NCBI RefSeq assembly: GCF_900106535.1
Contig: NZ_FNOH01000006.1
Location: forward strand, 248,001 to 312,000
Reading direction: 5' to 3'
Origin: Myxococcus xanthus
Lineage (GTDB): Bacteria; Myxococcota; Myxococcia; Myxococcales; Myxococcaceae
DNA length: 64,000 nt
Positions within the stretch are counted from its first letter, which is position 1; every line of letters starts with the position of its first letter. Positions 20,009-30,950 of this stretch are shown here, one piece after another. Position numbers and translations under genes: made by a program. Below the pieces are notes generated by a model that was not told where the DNA came from, did no database searches, and saw nothing but the letters and a program-made list of their open reading frames with translations.

Positions 20009-20082
20009 GTCGTGCAGGCGTCAGTCGGAAGCTACCCCAAGCCCTACCTTCAAAGGCAGACCCATGCTGCTTGGCGTAATCG

Positions 20083-21045
20083 CTACCCGCGCGGAGCGGC
20101 GGCACGCGACAGCCTGTCGCGGACAGCGATACCCAGGCCGCTTTCCGCTGGAAGACACGCCACCAGCACGTCGTGCCCTTGTGTATCCGCCTCACGCAGC
20201 CGGGCGTACAGCACACGCGCGGCACCCGCGGGCTCATCCGGCACATCGAAGCGCGGCACGTCGGGTGGCAACGCAAGGCTCGCTGGTCCGAGGACACCCA
20301 CGCGCAATCCCTGTCCGCGGAGTTCCTGGACGCGCGCTACAGCCTGCACAGGCTCGGTCAGCACCACGCCGGCACGCGGCGCGTAGTGTGACTCCAGCGA
20401 GCCTGACACGCGCACCTTGGACGAAGTCCTCACCGGCACCTTGCGTCCCAGCACCCGCTCCACGTCCTCCGCGGCCAGACCTCCGGGCCGGAGAATCGCG
20501 GGCTCATTCGAGCTCAAGTCCACGATGGTCGACTCCACCCCCACCGTGCACGGGCCTCCATCCAGGACGAGGTCCACGTCTCCGCCCAGGTCCTCCCGCA
20601 CGTGCTCCGCCGTGGTGGGGCTCACCTTGCCGAACCGGTTCGCGCTCGGCGCGGCCAGCCCTCCACCCAGCTTTTGGAGCACTGCGAGCGCCACCGGGTG
20701 ATTCGGCACGCGCAGAGCCACCGTGTCCTGCCCACCCGTGACGGCATCCGTGGCCCGCGCCGTGCGCGGCAGCACCAGCGTCAACGGCCCGGGCCAGAAG
20801 GCTTCGGCCAGCTTCCGTGCGGCCTCCGGGACCTCACGTGCCCACGTGTTCAGGTGCTCGACGCCTGGGATGTGGACGATGAGCGGGTGGGTGGCGGGGC
20901 GGCCCTTGATGGCGAAGACGCGGCGCACGGCCAGTTCGTCCTCCGCGTTGGCGGACAGACCGTAGACGGTTTCCGTCGGCAGGGCGACGACACCACCGTG
21001 CCGCAGCAATTCCACCGCGCGTTCAAGGGACTCTGGAGCAATCAT
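20083..21045 (-). CDS. L-threonylcarbamoyladenylate synthase (Sua5 type)
   Basis: A 320-residue long-form Sua5 enzyme that makes threonylcarbamoyl-AMP from threonine, bicarbonate and ATP for the t6A37 tRNA modification. The YrdC-like catalytic domain (1-200) shows GVVALPTETVYGLSA, FAIKGRPATHPLIVHI, LVLPRT and LAAPSANRFGKVSPTTAEHV; a linker SHYAPRAG leads into the C-terminal Sua5 domain. ATG 21045 (MIAPESLERA) was chosen; a GTG four codons upstream lacks support. Its start is only 31 bases from the divergent SRPBCC-epimerase start. Confidence 0.93.
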   Translation of the reverse strand: MIAPESLERAVELLRHGGVVALPTETVYGLSANAEDELAVRRVFAIKGRPATHPLIVHIPGVEHLNTWAREVPEAARKLAEAFWPGPLTLVLPRTARATDAVTGGQDTVALRVPNHPVALAVLQKLGGGLAAPSANRFGKVSPTTAEHVREDLGGDVDLVLDGGPCTVGVESTIVDLSSNEPAILRPGGLAAEDVERVLGRKVPVRTSSKVRVSGSLESHYAPRAGVVLTEPVQAVARVQELRGQGLRVGVLGPASLALPPDVPRFDVPDEPAGAARVLYARLREADTQGHDVLVACLPAESGLGIAVRDRLSRAAAPRG

Positions 21046-21076
21046 GCGCCGCCGCACTGTCGCCCCAGGAGGGAAC

Positions 21077-22498
21077 ATGGGCAAGTCGCACGTCTTCGAT
21101 GCTCGCACTCGGATGCCCGTCACGGCCAAGGACCTCTTCGCCTGGCATGCCCGGGAGGGGGCGTTCGAACGCCTGACGCCCCCCTGGGAACGGATGGAGG
21201 TACTGGAGCGCACCGGCGATGGCATCCGCACCGGCGCCCGCGTCGTCGTCCGCATGCGCGTGGGCCCCATCCCCCAACGCCTGGTGGCCGAGCACACCGC
21301 CTACATCGAAGACGCCATGTTCCAGGACACGCAGATGTCCGGCCCCTTCGCGAAGTGGGTCCACACCCACCGGATGTGGCCCGAACCCACGACGGGCACG
21401 TCCATCCTGGAGGACGAAGTGGAATACGTCCTCCCCGTAGGCACTCTGGGCAGCCTCTTCGGCGGAGGCTTCGCCCGGCGCACCCTGGAGCGGATGTTCG
21501 CGTATCGCCACCGCGTCACGCTCGAGGACCTGAAGCGTCACGCCGCCTTCGCGGGGCAGGGGCCGCTCACCATCGCCGTCACCGGAGCCTCGGGGCTGGT
21601 GGGCTCGTCGCTGGTGCCCTTTCTCACCACGGGCGGCCACACGGTGAAGCGCATGGTGCGCGGCAAGGCGGACCCCGCTCGGAACGAGGTCGCCTGGTCA
21701 CCCGACACGGGCGAGGTGGACACCGACGCGCTCGAAGGCGTGGATGTCGTGGTGCACCTCGCGGGCGTCAACGTGGCCGGCCAGCGTTGGACCCCCGAGT
21801 ACAAGGATGCCATCCTCAAGAGCCGCACCCAGGGCACTCGCACCCTGGCCGAAGCCCTGGCGCGGATGAAGCGCAAGCCGAAGGTGCTCGTCTCCGCGGG
21901 CGGCAGCAGCATCTACGGGGACCGCGGCGACGAAGTCCTCGCTGAGGAGAGCAGCACGGACGGGAAGGGCTTTCTCTCCCAGGTATCACGCGAGTGGGAA
22001 GCCGCCGCCGCGCCCGCCGAGGCTGCGGGCATCCGCGTGGTGCACCTGCGCATCGGCCCCGTCCTGGACGCGCGCGAGGGTGCCCTGGCGAAGATGCTGC
22101 CAGCGTTCCTCGCGGGAGGCGGCGGGCCCATCGGCTCCGGGCAACAATGGATGAGCTGGGTGTCGCTGGAGGACCTGCTCGGGCTCATCCACTTCTCTGT
22201 CTTCACCGACGCCGCGCGCGGCGCCATCAACGCCGTGGCGCCGGGGGCGGTGCGGCAGGCGGACTTCGCCCGGACGCTGGGCAAGGTGCTGCGGCGTCCG
22301 GCCGTCTTCCCGGTCCCCTCGCCCGTCGTGCGGACCCTCTTCGGACAGATGGGGCAAGAGGCGCTGCTGGATGGCGCGCGAATCGCGCCTCAGGCAGCCC
22401 AGCGGCTGGGGTTCGCCTTCCTCCTTCCTGACCTGGAAAGCGCGCTGCGCTTCACGTTGGGGCGCACGACGAAAGGCCCTGAATACCACCATTCTTAG
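21077..22498 (+). CDS. SRPBCC domain fused to a TIGR01777-family NAD(P)-epimerase
   Basis: A 473-residue two-domain protein. Residues 1-150 resemble a SRPBCC/START-like ligand-binding domain (SHVFDARTRMPVTAKDLFAWH, VEYVLPVGTLGSLFGG). From about 165 comes a YfcH/TIGR01777 SDR domain with ITVAVTGASGLVGSSL-like nucleotide loop, VVHLAGVNVAGQRW, SAGGSSIYGDRG and the family-typical WMSWVSLEDLLGLIHF. The reaction of the family is unknown. AGGAGG stands five bases before ATG 21077. A stand-alone TIGR01777 protein is more common than this fusion, though the fusion recurs in actinobacteria and myxobacteria. Confidence 0.88.
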   Translation: MGKSHVFDARTRMPVTAKDLFAWHAREGAFERLTPPWERMEVLERTGDGIRTGARVVVRMRVGPIPQRLVAEHTAYIEDAMFQDTQMSGPFAKWVHTHRMWPEPTTGTSILEDEVEYVLPVGTLGSLFGGGFARRTLERMFAYRHRVTLEDLKRHAAFAGQGPLTIAVTGASGLVGSSLVPFLTTGGHTVKRMVRGKADPARNEVAWSPDTGEVDTDALEGVDVVVHLAGVNVAGQRWTPEYKDAILKSRTQGTRTLAEALARMKRKPKVLVSAGGSSIYGDRGDEVLAEESSTDGKGFLSQVSREWEAAAAPAEAAGIRVVHLRIGPVLDAREGALAKMLPAFLAGGGGPIGSGQQWMSWVSLEDLLGLIHFSVFTDAARGAINAVAPGAVRQADFARTLGKVLRRPAVFPVPSPVVRTLFGQMGQEALLDGARIAPQAAQRLGFAFLLPDLESALRFTLGRTTKGPEYHHS

Positions 22499-22570
22499 CG
22501 AGTCCGGCGCTTGACAATCCCCTCCGCTACGCCAGAAGAAACGACGCATTCGAAGGGGAGAGGACACCTG

Positions 22571-23500
22571 ATGATTCAGGTCGAAGGGCTGACCAAATAC
22601 TACGGTGAGCATGCGGCGATCCGGGAGCTGGCCTTCACCATCAGCCAGGGAGAAGTCATTGGCTTTCTGGGCCTCAATGGCGCTGGAAAATCGACGACGC
22701 TGAAGGTCCTGGGGTGCGTGCTGATGCCGACCTCGGGGCGTGTCGTCATCGACGGCCATGACGTGGTGAGCAATGCCCACGAGGTCCGCCAGCGCATCGG
22801 CTACCTGCCGGACGTGCCTCCGCTCTATGACGAGATGACGGTGGGCGAATACCTGACCTACGTCGCACAGCTTCGCGGCGTCACGTCCCGGGACACCGCC
22901 AGCCGCGTGGGCGAGGCCGAGGAGAAGACGGGCCTGCGTGACGTCCACGGCGAGCTCATCTCCACGCTCAGTCACGGCTACCGCCAGCGCGTAGGCGTGG
23001 CGCAGGCGCTGGTGCACAAGCCCGCCCTGCTCATCCTCGACGAGCCCACCAGCGGGCTCGACCCCCGGCAGATTGTCGAGATGCGCGACGTCATCCGCGG
23101 GTTGAAGGGCGCGCACACGGTGCTCGTCTCCAGCCACATCCTCCCGGAAATCTCCCAGACGTGTGACCGGCTGCTCATCATCCACAAGGGGATGTTGGTG
23201 GCGCAGGGCACGGAGGAGGAGCTGGCGGCGAAGATGGGCGGCCGGGGCACCATCGAACTGGAGGTGCGCGGCGACAAGGCGCGCGCGGTGGAGGTGCTCC
23301 AGCGCTTTGGCTCGGTGGAGGTGGACCGCGCGTCGGACGGCTTGGTGGCGCTGACGGTGCGGGCCTCGCCCGACCAGCGGCCCCAGGTGGCGCAGGCGGT
23401 GGTGGGCGCGGGTCTGGAGTTGTTGCGGCTGGACCAGGGAGCCGGTCAGCTCGAATCCATCTTCTTGCGGCTGACACACGGCCAGGAGGCGCGCGCGTGA
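22571..23500 (+). CDS. ABC transporter ATP-binding protein (GldA-like)
   Basis: A 309-residue ABC ATPase. Walker A GLNGAGKST (34-42), Q-loop region, signature LSHGYRQRVG, Walker B LLILDEP and H-loop LVSSHIL are all present, followed by a C-terminal regulatory extension. It resembles the ABC-2 exporters and the GldA gliding-motility ATPase. ATG 22571 follows GGGGAGAGGA; an upstream frame from 22511 lacks a good site. A TTGACA hexamer at 22511-22516 may be the -35 of the operon promoter, but no convincing -10 was seen. The stop overlaps the permease start (GTGA). The operon continues with permease, GldG-like and DUF4340 genes. Confidence 0.92.
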   Translation: MIQVEGLTKYYGEHAAIRELAFTISQGEVIGFLGLNGAGKSTTLKVLGCVLMPTSGRVVIDGHDVVSNAHEVRQRIGYLPDVPPLYDEMTVGEYLTYVAQLRGVTSRDTASRVGEAEEKTGLRDVHGELISTLSHGYRQRVGVAQALVHKPALLILDEPTSGLDPRQIVEMRDVIRGLKGAHTVLVSSHILPEISQTCDRLLIIHKGMLVAQGTEEELAAKMGGRGTIELEVRGDKARAVEVLQRFGSVEVDRASDGLVALTVRASPDQRPQVAQAVVGAGLELLRLDQGAGQLESIFLRLTHGQEARA

Positions 23501-24219
23501 AAGCGCTGCTCATCGCCCGCCGCGAGCTGTCCGCCTATCTGCGCACGCTCAGCGGCTACGTCATCATCGCGGTCATCCTCGCGTTGAACGGCTTGTTCTT
23601 CAACGCATATGCCCTGGGGGGCGCCAGCAAGCGCTCCGCGGAGGTGCTGTCGCAGTTCTTCTATTACTCGAGCGGCTTCACCGTCGTCGCCTCGGTGTTC
23701 ATCTCGATGCGCCTGCTGGCCGAGGAGCGTCAGACGGGCACGCTGTCGCTGCTGTACTCGTCACCGCTGCGCGACCGCGACATTGTCCTGGGCAAGTTCC
23801 TCGCGGGATTGGCCTTCCTCGCGTTGTACCTCCTGTGCACCGTGTACATGCCGCTGCTGGTGATGGTGAACGGCAAGGTGTCCTTCGGTCACGTGGCGGC
23901 GGGGTACTTCGGTCTGCTGCTGCTGGGCAGCGCGTCGCTGGCGGTGGGGACATTCGGCTCCGCGCTGGCGCGCAACCAACTGCTCGCGGCGATTACGTCC
24001 GCGGTGATGCTGGTGGCCCTCATCCTGTGCTGGCTCCTGGCACGCATCACCGAGCAGCCGCTGGCGGATGTCTTCAGCGCGATGTCGCTGTGGAATCAGC
24101 ACTTCCCGCCGTTCCAGGCGGGGCTCATCCACGTGCGTGACGTCGTCTACTACCTCGTGGTCACCTACGTGGCGTTGTTCGCGGCCACGCGGGTGCTCGA
24201 GGCGCGGAGGTGGCGATGA
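23497..24219 (+). CDS. ABC-2 type permease (GldF-like)
   Basis: A 240-residue membrane protein with about six membrane segments, starting MKALLIARRELSAYLRTLSGYVIIAVILALNGLFF and including the LAEERQTGTLSLLYSSPLRD cytoplasmic signature of the ABC-2/GldF family. It would form the membrane channel for the ATPase encoded just before, with which it shares a four-base overlap. It begins with GTG. The following GldG-like gene overlaps again by four bases (ATGA at 24216). Confidence 0.9.
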   Translation: MKALLIARRELSAYLRTLSGYVIIAVILALNGLFFNAYALGGASKRSAEVLSQFFYYSSGFTVVASVFISMRLLAEERQTGTLSLLYSSPLRDRDIVLGKFLAGLAFLALYLLCTVYMPLLVMVNGKVSFGHVAAGYFGLLLLGSASLAVGTFGSALARNQLLAAITSAVMLVALILCWLLARITEQPLADVFSAMSLWNQHFPPFQAGLIHVRDVVYYLVVTYVALFAATRVLEARRWR

Positions 24220-26084
24220 GCGCGCGTCCTTCGAGCGGGGGGCTCCCCGTGACGCTGGCCTTCGTCTCGGGCCTGCTGGCGGTCTTCCTCGGTGAGCGGC
24301 TCTTTGGCATCGGCACGGGCCGCACTGTCCTGTCTGGCCTGGGCGTGGCGGTGGCGGTGGGCGCGCTGGGGTGGCGCTTCGCGCGCATGCGGTCGGCCAG
24401 CGCGGACCGGCGCGCCGTCGAGGCGTGGGTGTCAGGCCTGTACGGCGTGGGTCTCCTGGCCCTGGGGCTCTACTTCGTCCAGTCGGACGTGGGCACCGGG
24501 CTCTTCGGCGGCCCCTTGTCCCAGAAGGCGCCTCGGCTGGCGGTGTCGCTGGCGGCGCTCTTCCCGGCGTTGCTCGCGTGCTGCTTGCTGCCGCTGGCGA
24601 TGGTGGAGGTCGCCGCCGCGGCGATGACGCGCGCACCCGTGCTGGAGACGGGCCGTGTCCGCAGCGCGCTGTATTCCGGGCTGGGGCTGGCCTTCGTGCT
24701 CGTCTTCGCCTTCGCGTCCATGTTCGTCGCCACCCAGGCCGATGTGACGTGGGACCTGTCCTACTTCCGCACCGCGAAGCCCGGCGACGGCACGCGCAAG
24801 GTGATTCGCGGACTCAATGAGCCGCTCCAGGTGACGCTCTTCTTCCCGCCCGCGAACGAGGTGGGCGAAGCGGTGGGGCAGTACTTCCGCGACCTGTCGG
24901 TGGAGAGTCCGGGCCTGCTCAACGTGGTGCGGCTGGACCAGGCGGTGGAGCCGGCTCGGGCGAGGTCGCTGGGCGTCCACAACAACGGCACCATCGTCCT
25001 GGCGCGCGGCGACCGGAAGGAGCCGCTCACGGTGGGCCTGGAAGTCGAGCGGGCGCGCGGCCAGCTCCAGCGGTTGGACCAGGAGGTCCAACGCCGCCTG
25101 CTGACGGTGGCCCGGCCTCGTCGGGTCGTCTACTTCACGTCCGGCCACGGTGAGCGCGCCGAGTCGCGAGCGGTGCCGGGCGAGACGACCCGCCCGTCCG
25201 TGGAGAAGCTGAAGGAGTTGCTGCGCGCGCAGAACGTGGACGTGCGGCCGCTCGGTGTCTCCGAGGGCCTGGGCACCGAGGTGCCGCGTGACGCCTCCGT
25301 GGTGGTGGTGGCGGGCCCGACGCAGGAGTTCCTCCCCGAGGAGCTGAATGCCTTGCGTGAGTACTCCGCGCGCGGTGGCCGGCTGTGGCTGGCGCTGGAG
25401 CCGGAGGGACCGGACTTCCAGCCGCTGCTGGAGCCCCTGGGCCTGAAGTACCTCAAGACGCCGCTGGCCAATGACCAGGTGTACTTCCGCACGTCGCGGC
25501 AGCAGAGCGACCGCGGCAACCTGGGCACGGCGACGTTCTCCTCGCACCCGTCCGTCACGTCGCTGTCGTCGTTGGCGGGACAGGCGCCGGCCGTCTTCCT
25601 GAGCGCGGGCGCCCTGGAGCAGATTCAGCCGTTGCCGGGTGGCATGGCGCAGGACGTGTCGGTGCGCGCGCACGGCGCCACCTTCGCGGACGCCAATGGC
25701 AACTTCACGTTGGACGCGGGCGAGATGCGGCGGCCCTGGCCCCTGGTCATCGCGGTGGAGAAGCCCGCGCCGGCCGGCCAAGCGGCGATGCGCGCCGTGG
25801 TGATGGCGGACGCGGACGCGGTGAGTGACTTGCTGATGGGCAACATGGGCAACGCGTACCTGGCGGTGGACACGCTGCGGTGGCTCACCGGTGAGGAGTC
25901 CATCTCCGGCGCCGTGTCCTCGGAGGAAGACACGCCCATCCAGCACACGCGGGAGCAGGACGTCCTCTGGTTCTACGCGACGGTGTTCCTGGGGCCAGCC
26001 CTGGTGCTGGCGGTGGGCTTCGTGACGACGCGCCGGCGGGGACGACGCGCGCCGCGCCCCGCGGTGGCGGGAGGTGAGCGATGA
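24216..26084 (+). CDS. GldG-like ABC auxiliary membrane protein
   Basis: A 622-residue protein with four to five N-terminal membrane segments, a large extracytoplasmic domain (ABC_transp_aux/GldG type, with TLFFPPANEVGEAVGQYFRDLS and VVYFTSGHGERAES) and a C-terminal span (VLWFYATVFLGPALVLAVGFV) followed by a basic tail. GldG partners GldF and GldA in gliding Bacteroidota; here the set lacks other gld genes. ATG 24216 in the ATGA overlap with a GGAGG five bases before it was chosen over GTG 24210. The exported substrate is unknown. Confidence 0.85.
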   Translation: MSARPSSGGLPVTLAFVSGLLAVFLGERLFGIGTGRTVLSGLGVAVAVGALGWRFARMRSASADRRAVEAWVSGLYGVGLLALGLYFVQSDVGTGLFGGPLSQKAPRLAVSLAALFPALLACCLLPLAMVEVAAAAMTRAPVLETGRVRSALYSGLGLAFVLVFAFASMFVATQADVTWDLSYFRTAKPGDGTRKVIRGLNEPLQVTLFFPPANEVGEAVGQYFRDLSVESPGLLNVVRLDQAVEPARARSLGVHNNGTIVLARGDRKEPLTVGLEVERARGQLQRLDQEVQRRLLTVARPRRVVYFTSGHGERAESRAVPGETTRPSVEKLKELLRAQNVDVRPLGVSEGLGTEVPRDASVVVVAGPTQEFLPEELNALREYSARGGRLWLALEPEGPDFQPLLEPLGLKYLKTPLANDQVYFRTSRQQSDRGNLGTATFSSHPSVTSLSSLAGQAPAVFLSAGALEQIQPLPGGMAQDVSVRAHGATFADANGNFTLDAGEMRRPWPLVIAVEKPAPAGQAAMRAVVMADADAVSDLLMGNMGNAYLAVDTLRWLTGEESISGAVSSEEDTPIQHTREQDVLWFYATVFLGPALVLAVGFVTTRRRGRRAPRPAVAGGER

Positions 26085-27196
26085 AGGTTCGGGACCTGGC
26101 CCTCCAAGGGGCCCTGGCGGCGGCCGCGTTGATCGCCGCGTTCGTTGTCTGGCAGCGCGAGCCCTCCGCGGGCCCGGGTGAAGTCACGGTGGTGGATGTC
26201 CCGGCGCGCGCGCTGGACAGCATCCGCTACGAGGACGACTCCCGCTTCGTGGACGTGTTCCGCGATGCCAGTGAGCGTGACCGGCTCTGGGTGCGTCTGG
26301 GCTACAAGGCCTCCAGGGCGGCCTCCGGCGGTGCGAACGCGGGCGCCACCGACGCGGGCGTGGCTCCACAGGCGGCGGACGCGGGCGGTGCCACCGCGGC
26401 AGTGGGCACGGACGCGGGCACCGGCGCCGCCGCGGGACAGCCGCCCGTAGCCGCGCGCGAGGAACCGCCACCGCCGCGCGAGCTGCGCGCCAACGAGGTG
26501 GCGGACAAGCTGTTCTCCCGCTTCGCGCCCATGCGCGCCATGCGGGCGCTGGGTGAGCTGGACGCGAAGAAGCAGGAGGAGGTCGGCCTGGCCACGTCTC
26601 CGCGCAAGCTGACGCTGACAGTGGCCGGCAAGGCGCGTGTGTTCGCCTTGGCGTCGCCTCCGGGCGGCTGGGGGACGCCGTACCTGCGCAGCGAGGAGGA
26701 CGGCCGCGTGTACCTGCTGGGCCCGGCGATGCTGCCGGACCTGGAGAACGCGAACAGCCGTCTGGTGGACCGCCGGCTGCACACCTTCGACCTGGGTGAC
26801 TTCGACGCGGTGACCATCCGCGCGGGGGGCGCCACCCGTGCCTTCCAGGCCACGGGCAAGGCGCCCGGCCCGGTCGTCCTGGCGCCGGAGGACGCACCGG
26901 AGCGGCCGGACGACTTCGCGCGCAACTGGCATGACCGCGTGTGGCGGATGATGCCGGTGGACCTGCTCGGCCGCGACGAGCCGCTTCCCGGAGGCGAGCC
27001 GCAGGAGTCCTTCCGCGTGGACTACCTGCGCGCGGGCCGGGCCGTTGGCCACGTCATGGTGGTGAAGGGCGAGGGGGGCTTCTACGCCCGGACCGAGCAC
27101 ACCACGGGCTGGGCCCGGCTCCACTCCGGGATGGACGCGCTGGCGGAAGAGGCGGTGCGGGTGACGGCGCCCGTGTCCACCGCTTCAGGGAAGTGA
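26081..27196 (+). CDS. DUF4340-type membrane-anchored protein
   Basis: A 371-residue protein with one N-terminal membrane anchor (LALQGALAAAALIAAFVVW) and an extracytoplasmic remainder. An Ala/Gly-rich low-complexity insert (about 85-130, repeated DAGVA/DAGTG units) separates the anchor-proximal part from the main domain. DUF4340 proteins follow GldG-like genes in many ABC operons, which supports the call; no enzymatic residue is known. It overlaps the GldG-like gene by four bases, and its end overlaps the convergent GvpF/L-like gene by 12 bases. Confidence 0.75.
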   Translation: MKVRDLALQGALAAAALIAAFVVWQREPSAGPGEVTVVDVPARALDSIRYEDDSRFVDVFRDASERDRLWVRLGYKASRAASGGANAGATDAGVAPQAADAGGATAAVGTDAGTGAAAGQPPVAAREEPPPPRELRANEVADKLFSRFAPMRAMRALGELDAKKQEEVGLATSPRKLTLTVAGKARVFALASPPGGWGTPYLRSEEDGRVYLLGPAMLPDLENANSRLVDRRLHTFDLGDFDAVTIRAGGATRAFQATGKAPGPVVLAPEDAPERPDDFARNWHDRVWRMMPVDLLGRDEPLPGGEPQESFRVDYLRAGRAVGHVMVVKGEGGFYARTEHTTGWARLHSGMDALAEEAVRVTAPVSTASGK

Positions 27197-28030
27197 TGCG
27201 TCCTCGTCACGCAGGCCCAGGTGCACGTCCACGAAGCTGTACGGCGCCCAGGGGCCGGTGAAGCGGAACGTGTACGTGTCCGAGCGCGCGGCCAGGGAGC
27301 GGACCTTCTCCTCGAAGGGCTCCAGCCGGGGCCGCTCGACGAGGAAGGCCGCGTTGAGCAGCATCCGCTCGCCCACGGGGGGATGCTCGCGCATGGCGGC
27401 GGCTCGGGGGCGCAGGCCCTCCAGCAGCGCCCGCATGTCACGCCCGGCGCGGTCCTCCACGGCGGCCTCCAAGCGGCGCTCGTGCTCGGCCTCCGGCTCA
27501 TCATCGCGCCGGAGAAGCTGGGCGTCTTCCAGCACCAACCGCTGGGCGAGGTGCTCGCGGTGCCAGAGCACCTTCAGGCCCAGCTCCACCTTGCCCTCCA
27601 GCGCGTCCAGCACGCCGGACAGTTCGCCCTGGGCCGTGCGCAGTAAAGCTCGTACCTGGGCCTCGGACGCCATGACGGTGCCGAAGGCCACGGGAATCAC
27701 GGTGTGCTCACGGAGCAGGGTTTCGGTGACGCGCTGGTGCCCCAGCAGGTGCGCTCGCGTCGGGTCCACCACGCGGCCTGGCGCCACGGACACCAGGGCC
27801 GCGAGGCCCGCCTCGCTCACCGCGTACACCTGCGCGGGAACAATGCCCAATCCGATGCGCCCGACGTCCAGGGGCGCGGTGTCACGGACGATGCCGTAGA
27901 GATACCGGGGCCCGTCGGGCGTCACCGTCTCCGCCGTGGGTGGCGAAGGCCGGGCGGCCTGGGCCGGGCGGCTGTCGCCGTGAGCCGCCCCCTTCCGGGG
28001 CCGTGTCGTCCGGGACATGGTGCGCTTCAC
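27185..28030 (-). CDS. GvpF/GvpL family gas-vesicle-type protein
   Basis: A 281-residue protein. After a basic, Pro-rich N-terminus (1-40) comes a GvpF/GvpL domain: PRYLYGIVRD, VYAVSEAGLAALVS, LLGHQRVTETLLREHTVIPVAFGTVMASE, and the closing DTYTFRFTGPWAPYSFVDVHL. These proteins are assembly factors or minor shell proteins of gas vesicles and of GvpA-like nano-compartments. The GTG at 28030 overlaps the response regulator stop as GTGA; ATG 28018 is an alternative. No full set of gas vesicle genes is nearby, only a short GvpA/J/M-like gene at the head of this operon, so buoyancy vesicles are unlikely from this locus alone. Confidence 0.88.
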   Translation of the reverse strand: MKRTMSRTTRPRKGAAHGDSRPAQAARPSPPTAETVTPDGPRYLYGIVRDTAPLDVGRIGLGIVPAQVYAVSEAGLAALVSVAPGRVVDPTRAHLLGHQRVTETLLREHTVIPVAFGTVMASEAQVRALLRTAQGELSGVLDALEGKVELGLKVLWHREHLAQRLVLEDAQLLRRDDEPEAEHERRLEAAVEDRAGRDMRALLEGLRPRAAAMREHPPVGERMLLNAAFLVERPRLEPFEEKVRSLAARSDTYTFRFTGPWAPYSFVDVHLGLRDEDASLP

Positions 28031-28433
28031 CTCGCCGATGCGCCTCCGTGGGTGGCGAGCACGCGGCGGACTTCATCCACCAGCGCGTCCGGCAGGCAGG
28101 GCTTGGTGACGAAGGAGTCGCAGCCCGCGCCCTTGGCTTCGTCGGACTGCCCCGTCATCGCATGGCCCGTGAGCGCCACCACGGGGATGGCCCGCGTGCG
28201 GTCGTCGCCCTTCAGTCGCCGTGTCGCCTCCCAGCCGTCCATGATGGGCAGCGACAGGTCCATGAGGATGATGTCGGGCCGCAGCTCGAAGGCCTTGTCC
28301 AGCGCCTCCTGGCCGTTCTTGGCCTCGGCGACGCGGAAGCCCGAGAACTCCAGGTACTCGGCGTACATCTCCCGGGCATCTTGATAGTCGTCAACGACCA
28401 GCACGAGGGGCTTCGGGGTCTCAGATGGGTTCA

Positions 28434-28437
<4 letters not shown>
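28027..28437 (-). CDS. Stand-alone response regulator receiver domain
   Basis: A 136-residue single REC domain (CheY-like) with no output domain. The acidic pocket is VVDDYQ, the phosphoacceptor Asp lies in [14 protein letters not shown] (about 59), followed by the conserved Thr in VALTGHA and Lys in VTKPCLPD. The ATG lies in an ATGA overlap with the sensor kinase stop, so kinase and receiver are coupled and probably a cognate pair. A GvpF/L-like gene follows, also overlapping. Confidence 0.93.
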
Positions 28438-30543
<2,106 letters not shown>

Positions 30544-30554
<11 letters not shown>

Positions 30555-30735
30555 GGGATTGAGGGGTAGGCGTTCGCACCTCCACGAACTTCACCACGAT
30601 GGTGCGTGTGGATGCGGGTGGCCAGTCCTGGAGCGCCTGCCCGTGGACGTTCGCGTCCCAGCGCAGACCGCGGTCCAGCACCCGGTCCAGGACGTCGACG
30701 AGGCTGGCGCTTCCAGCCAATCTTTCCACGGGCAT
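30544..30735 (-). CDS. Short GvpA/GvpJ/GvpM-like protein
   Basis: A 63-residue protein. The first half, [22 protein letters not shown], matches the N-terminal helix and first strand of the gas vesicle structural family (GvpA/J/M, SLxDVLDRxLDKGxxxDAxV). The second half ([17 protein letters not shown]) does not match the expected second strand and helix; reading the other frames did not recover it, so it is divergent rather than frameshifted. ATG 30735 has GAGGAG eight bases upstream. It is the first gene of an operon with the histidine kinase, receiver and GvpF/L genes. Confidence 0.7.
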
Positions 30736-30950
30736 CGTCGAAGCTCCTCGGCTCCTGGGACCGGGTTTTTGTAACGCGCGTCGGTGAGCCACCCCAGAGC
30801 AGGCTTGCCCGCACCGTGATTTGCGAACACGAGAAGGCCGGCAGTGTTCGCTCGTGTACATCTGCAACGCCTTGGAGCTGGGTAGGCGGCCAGCCGTGCG
30901 GTCCGCTCCCGTGGCTTATCGCTCCGAGGCGCCGTTCCTAGCCTTGGGCC

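Noticed and set aside
22511-22516. TTGACA as a confident sigma-70 promoter for the ABC operon
   Set aside because: At 16-18 bases downstream there is no reasonable -10 hexamer, and the preceding stop codon is only 12 bases away.
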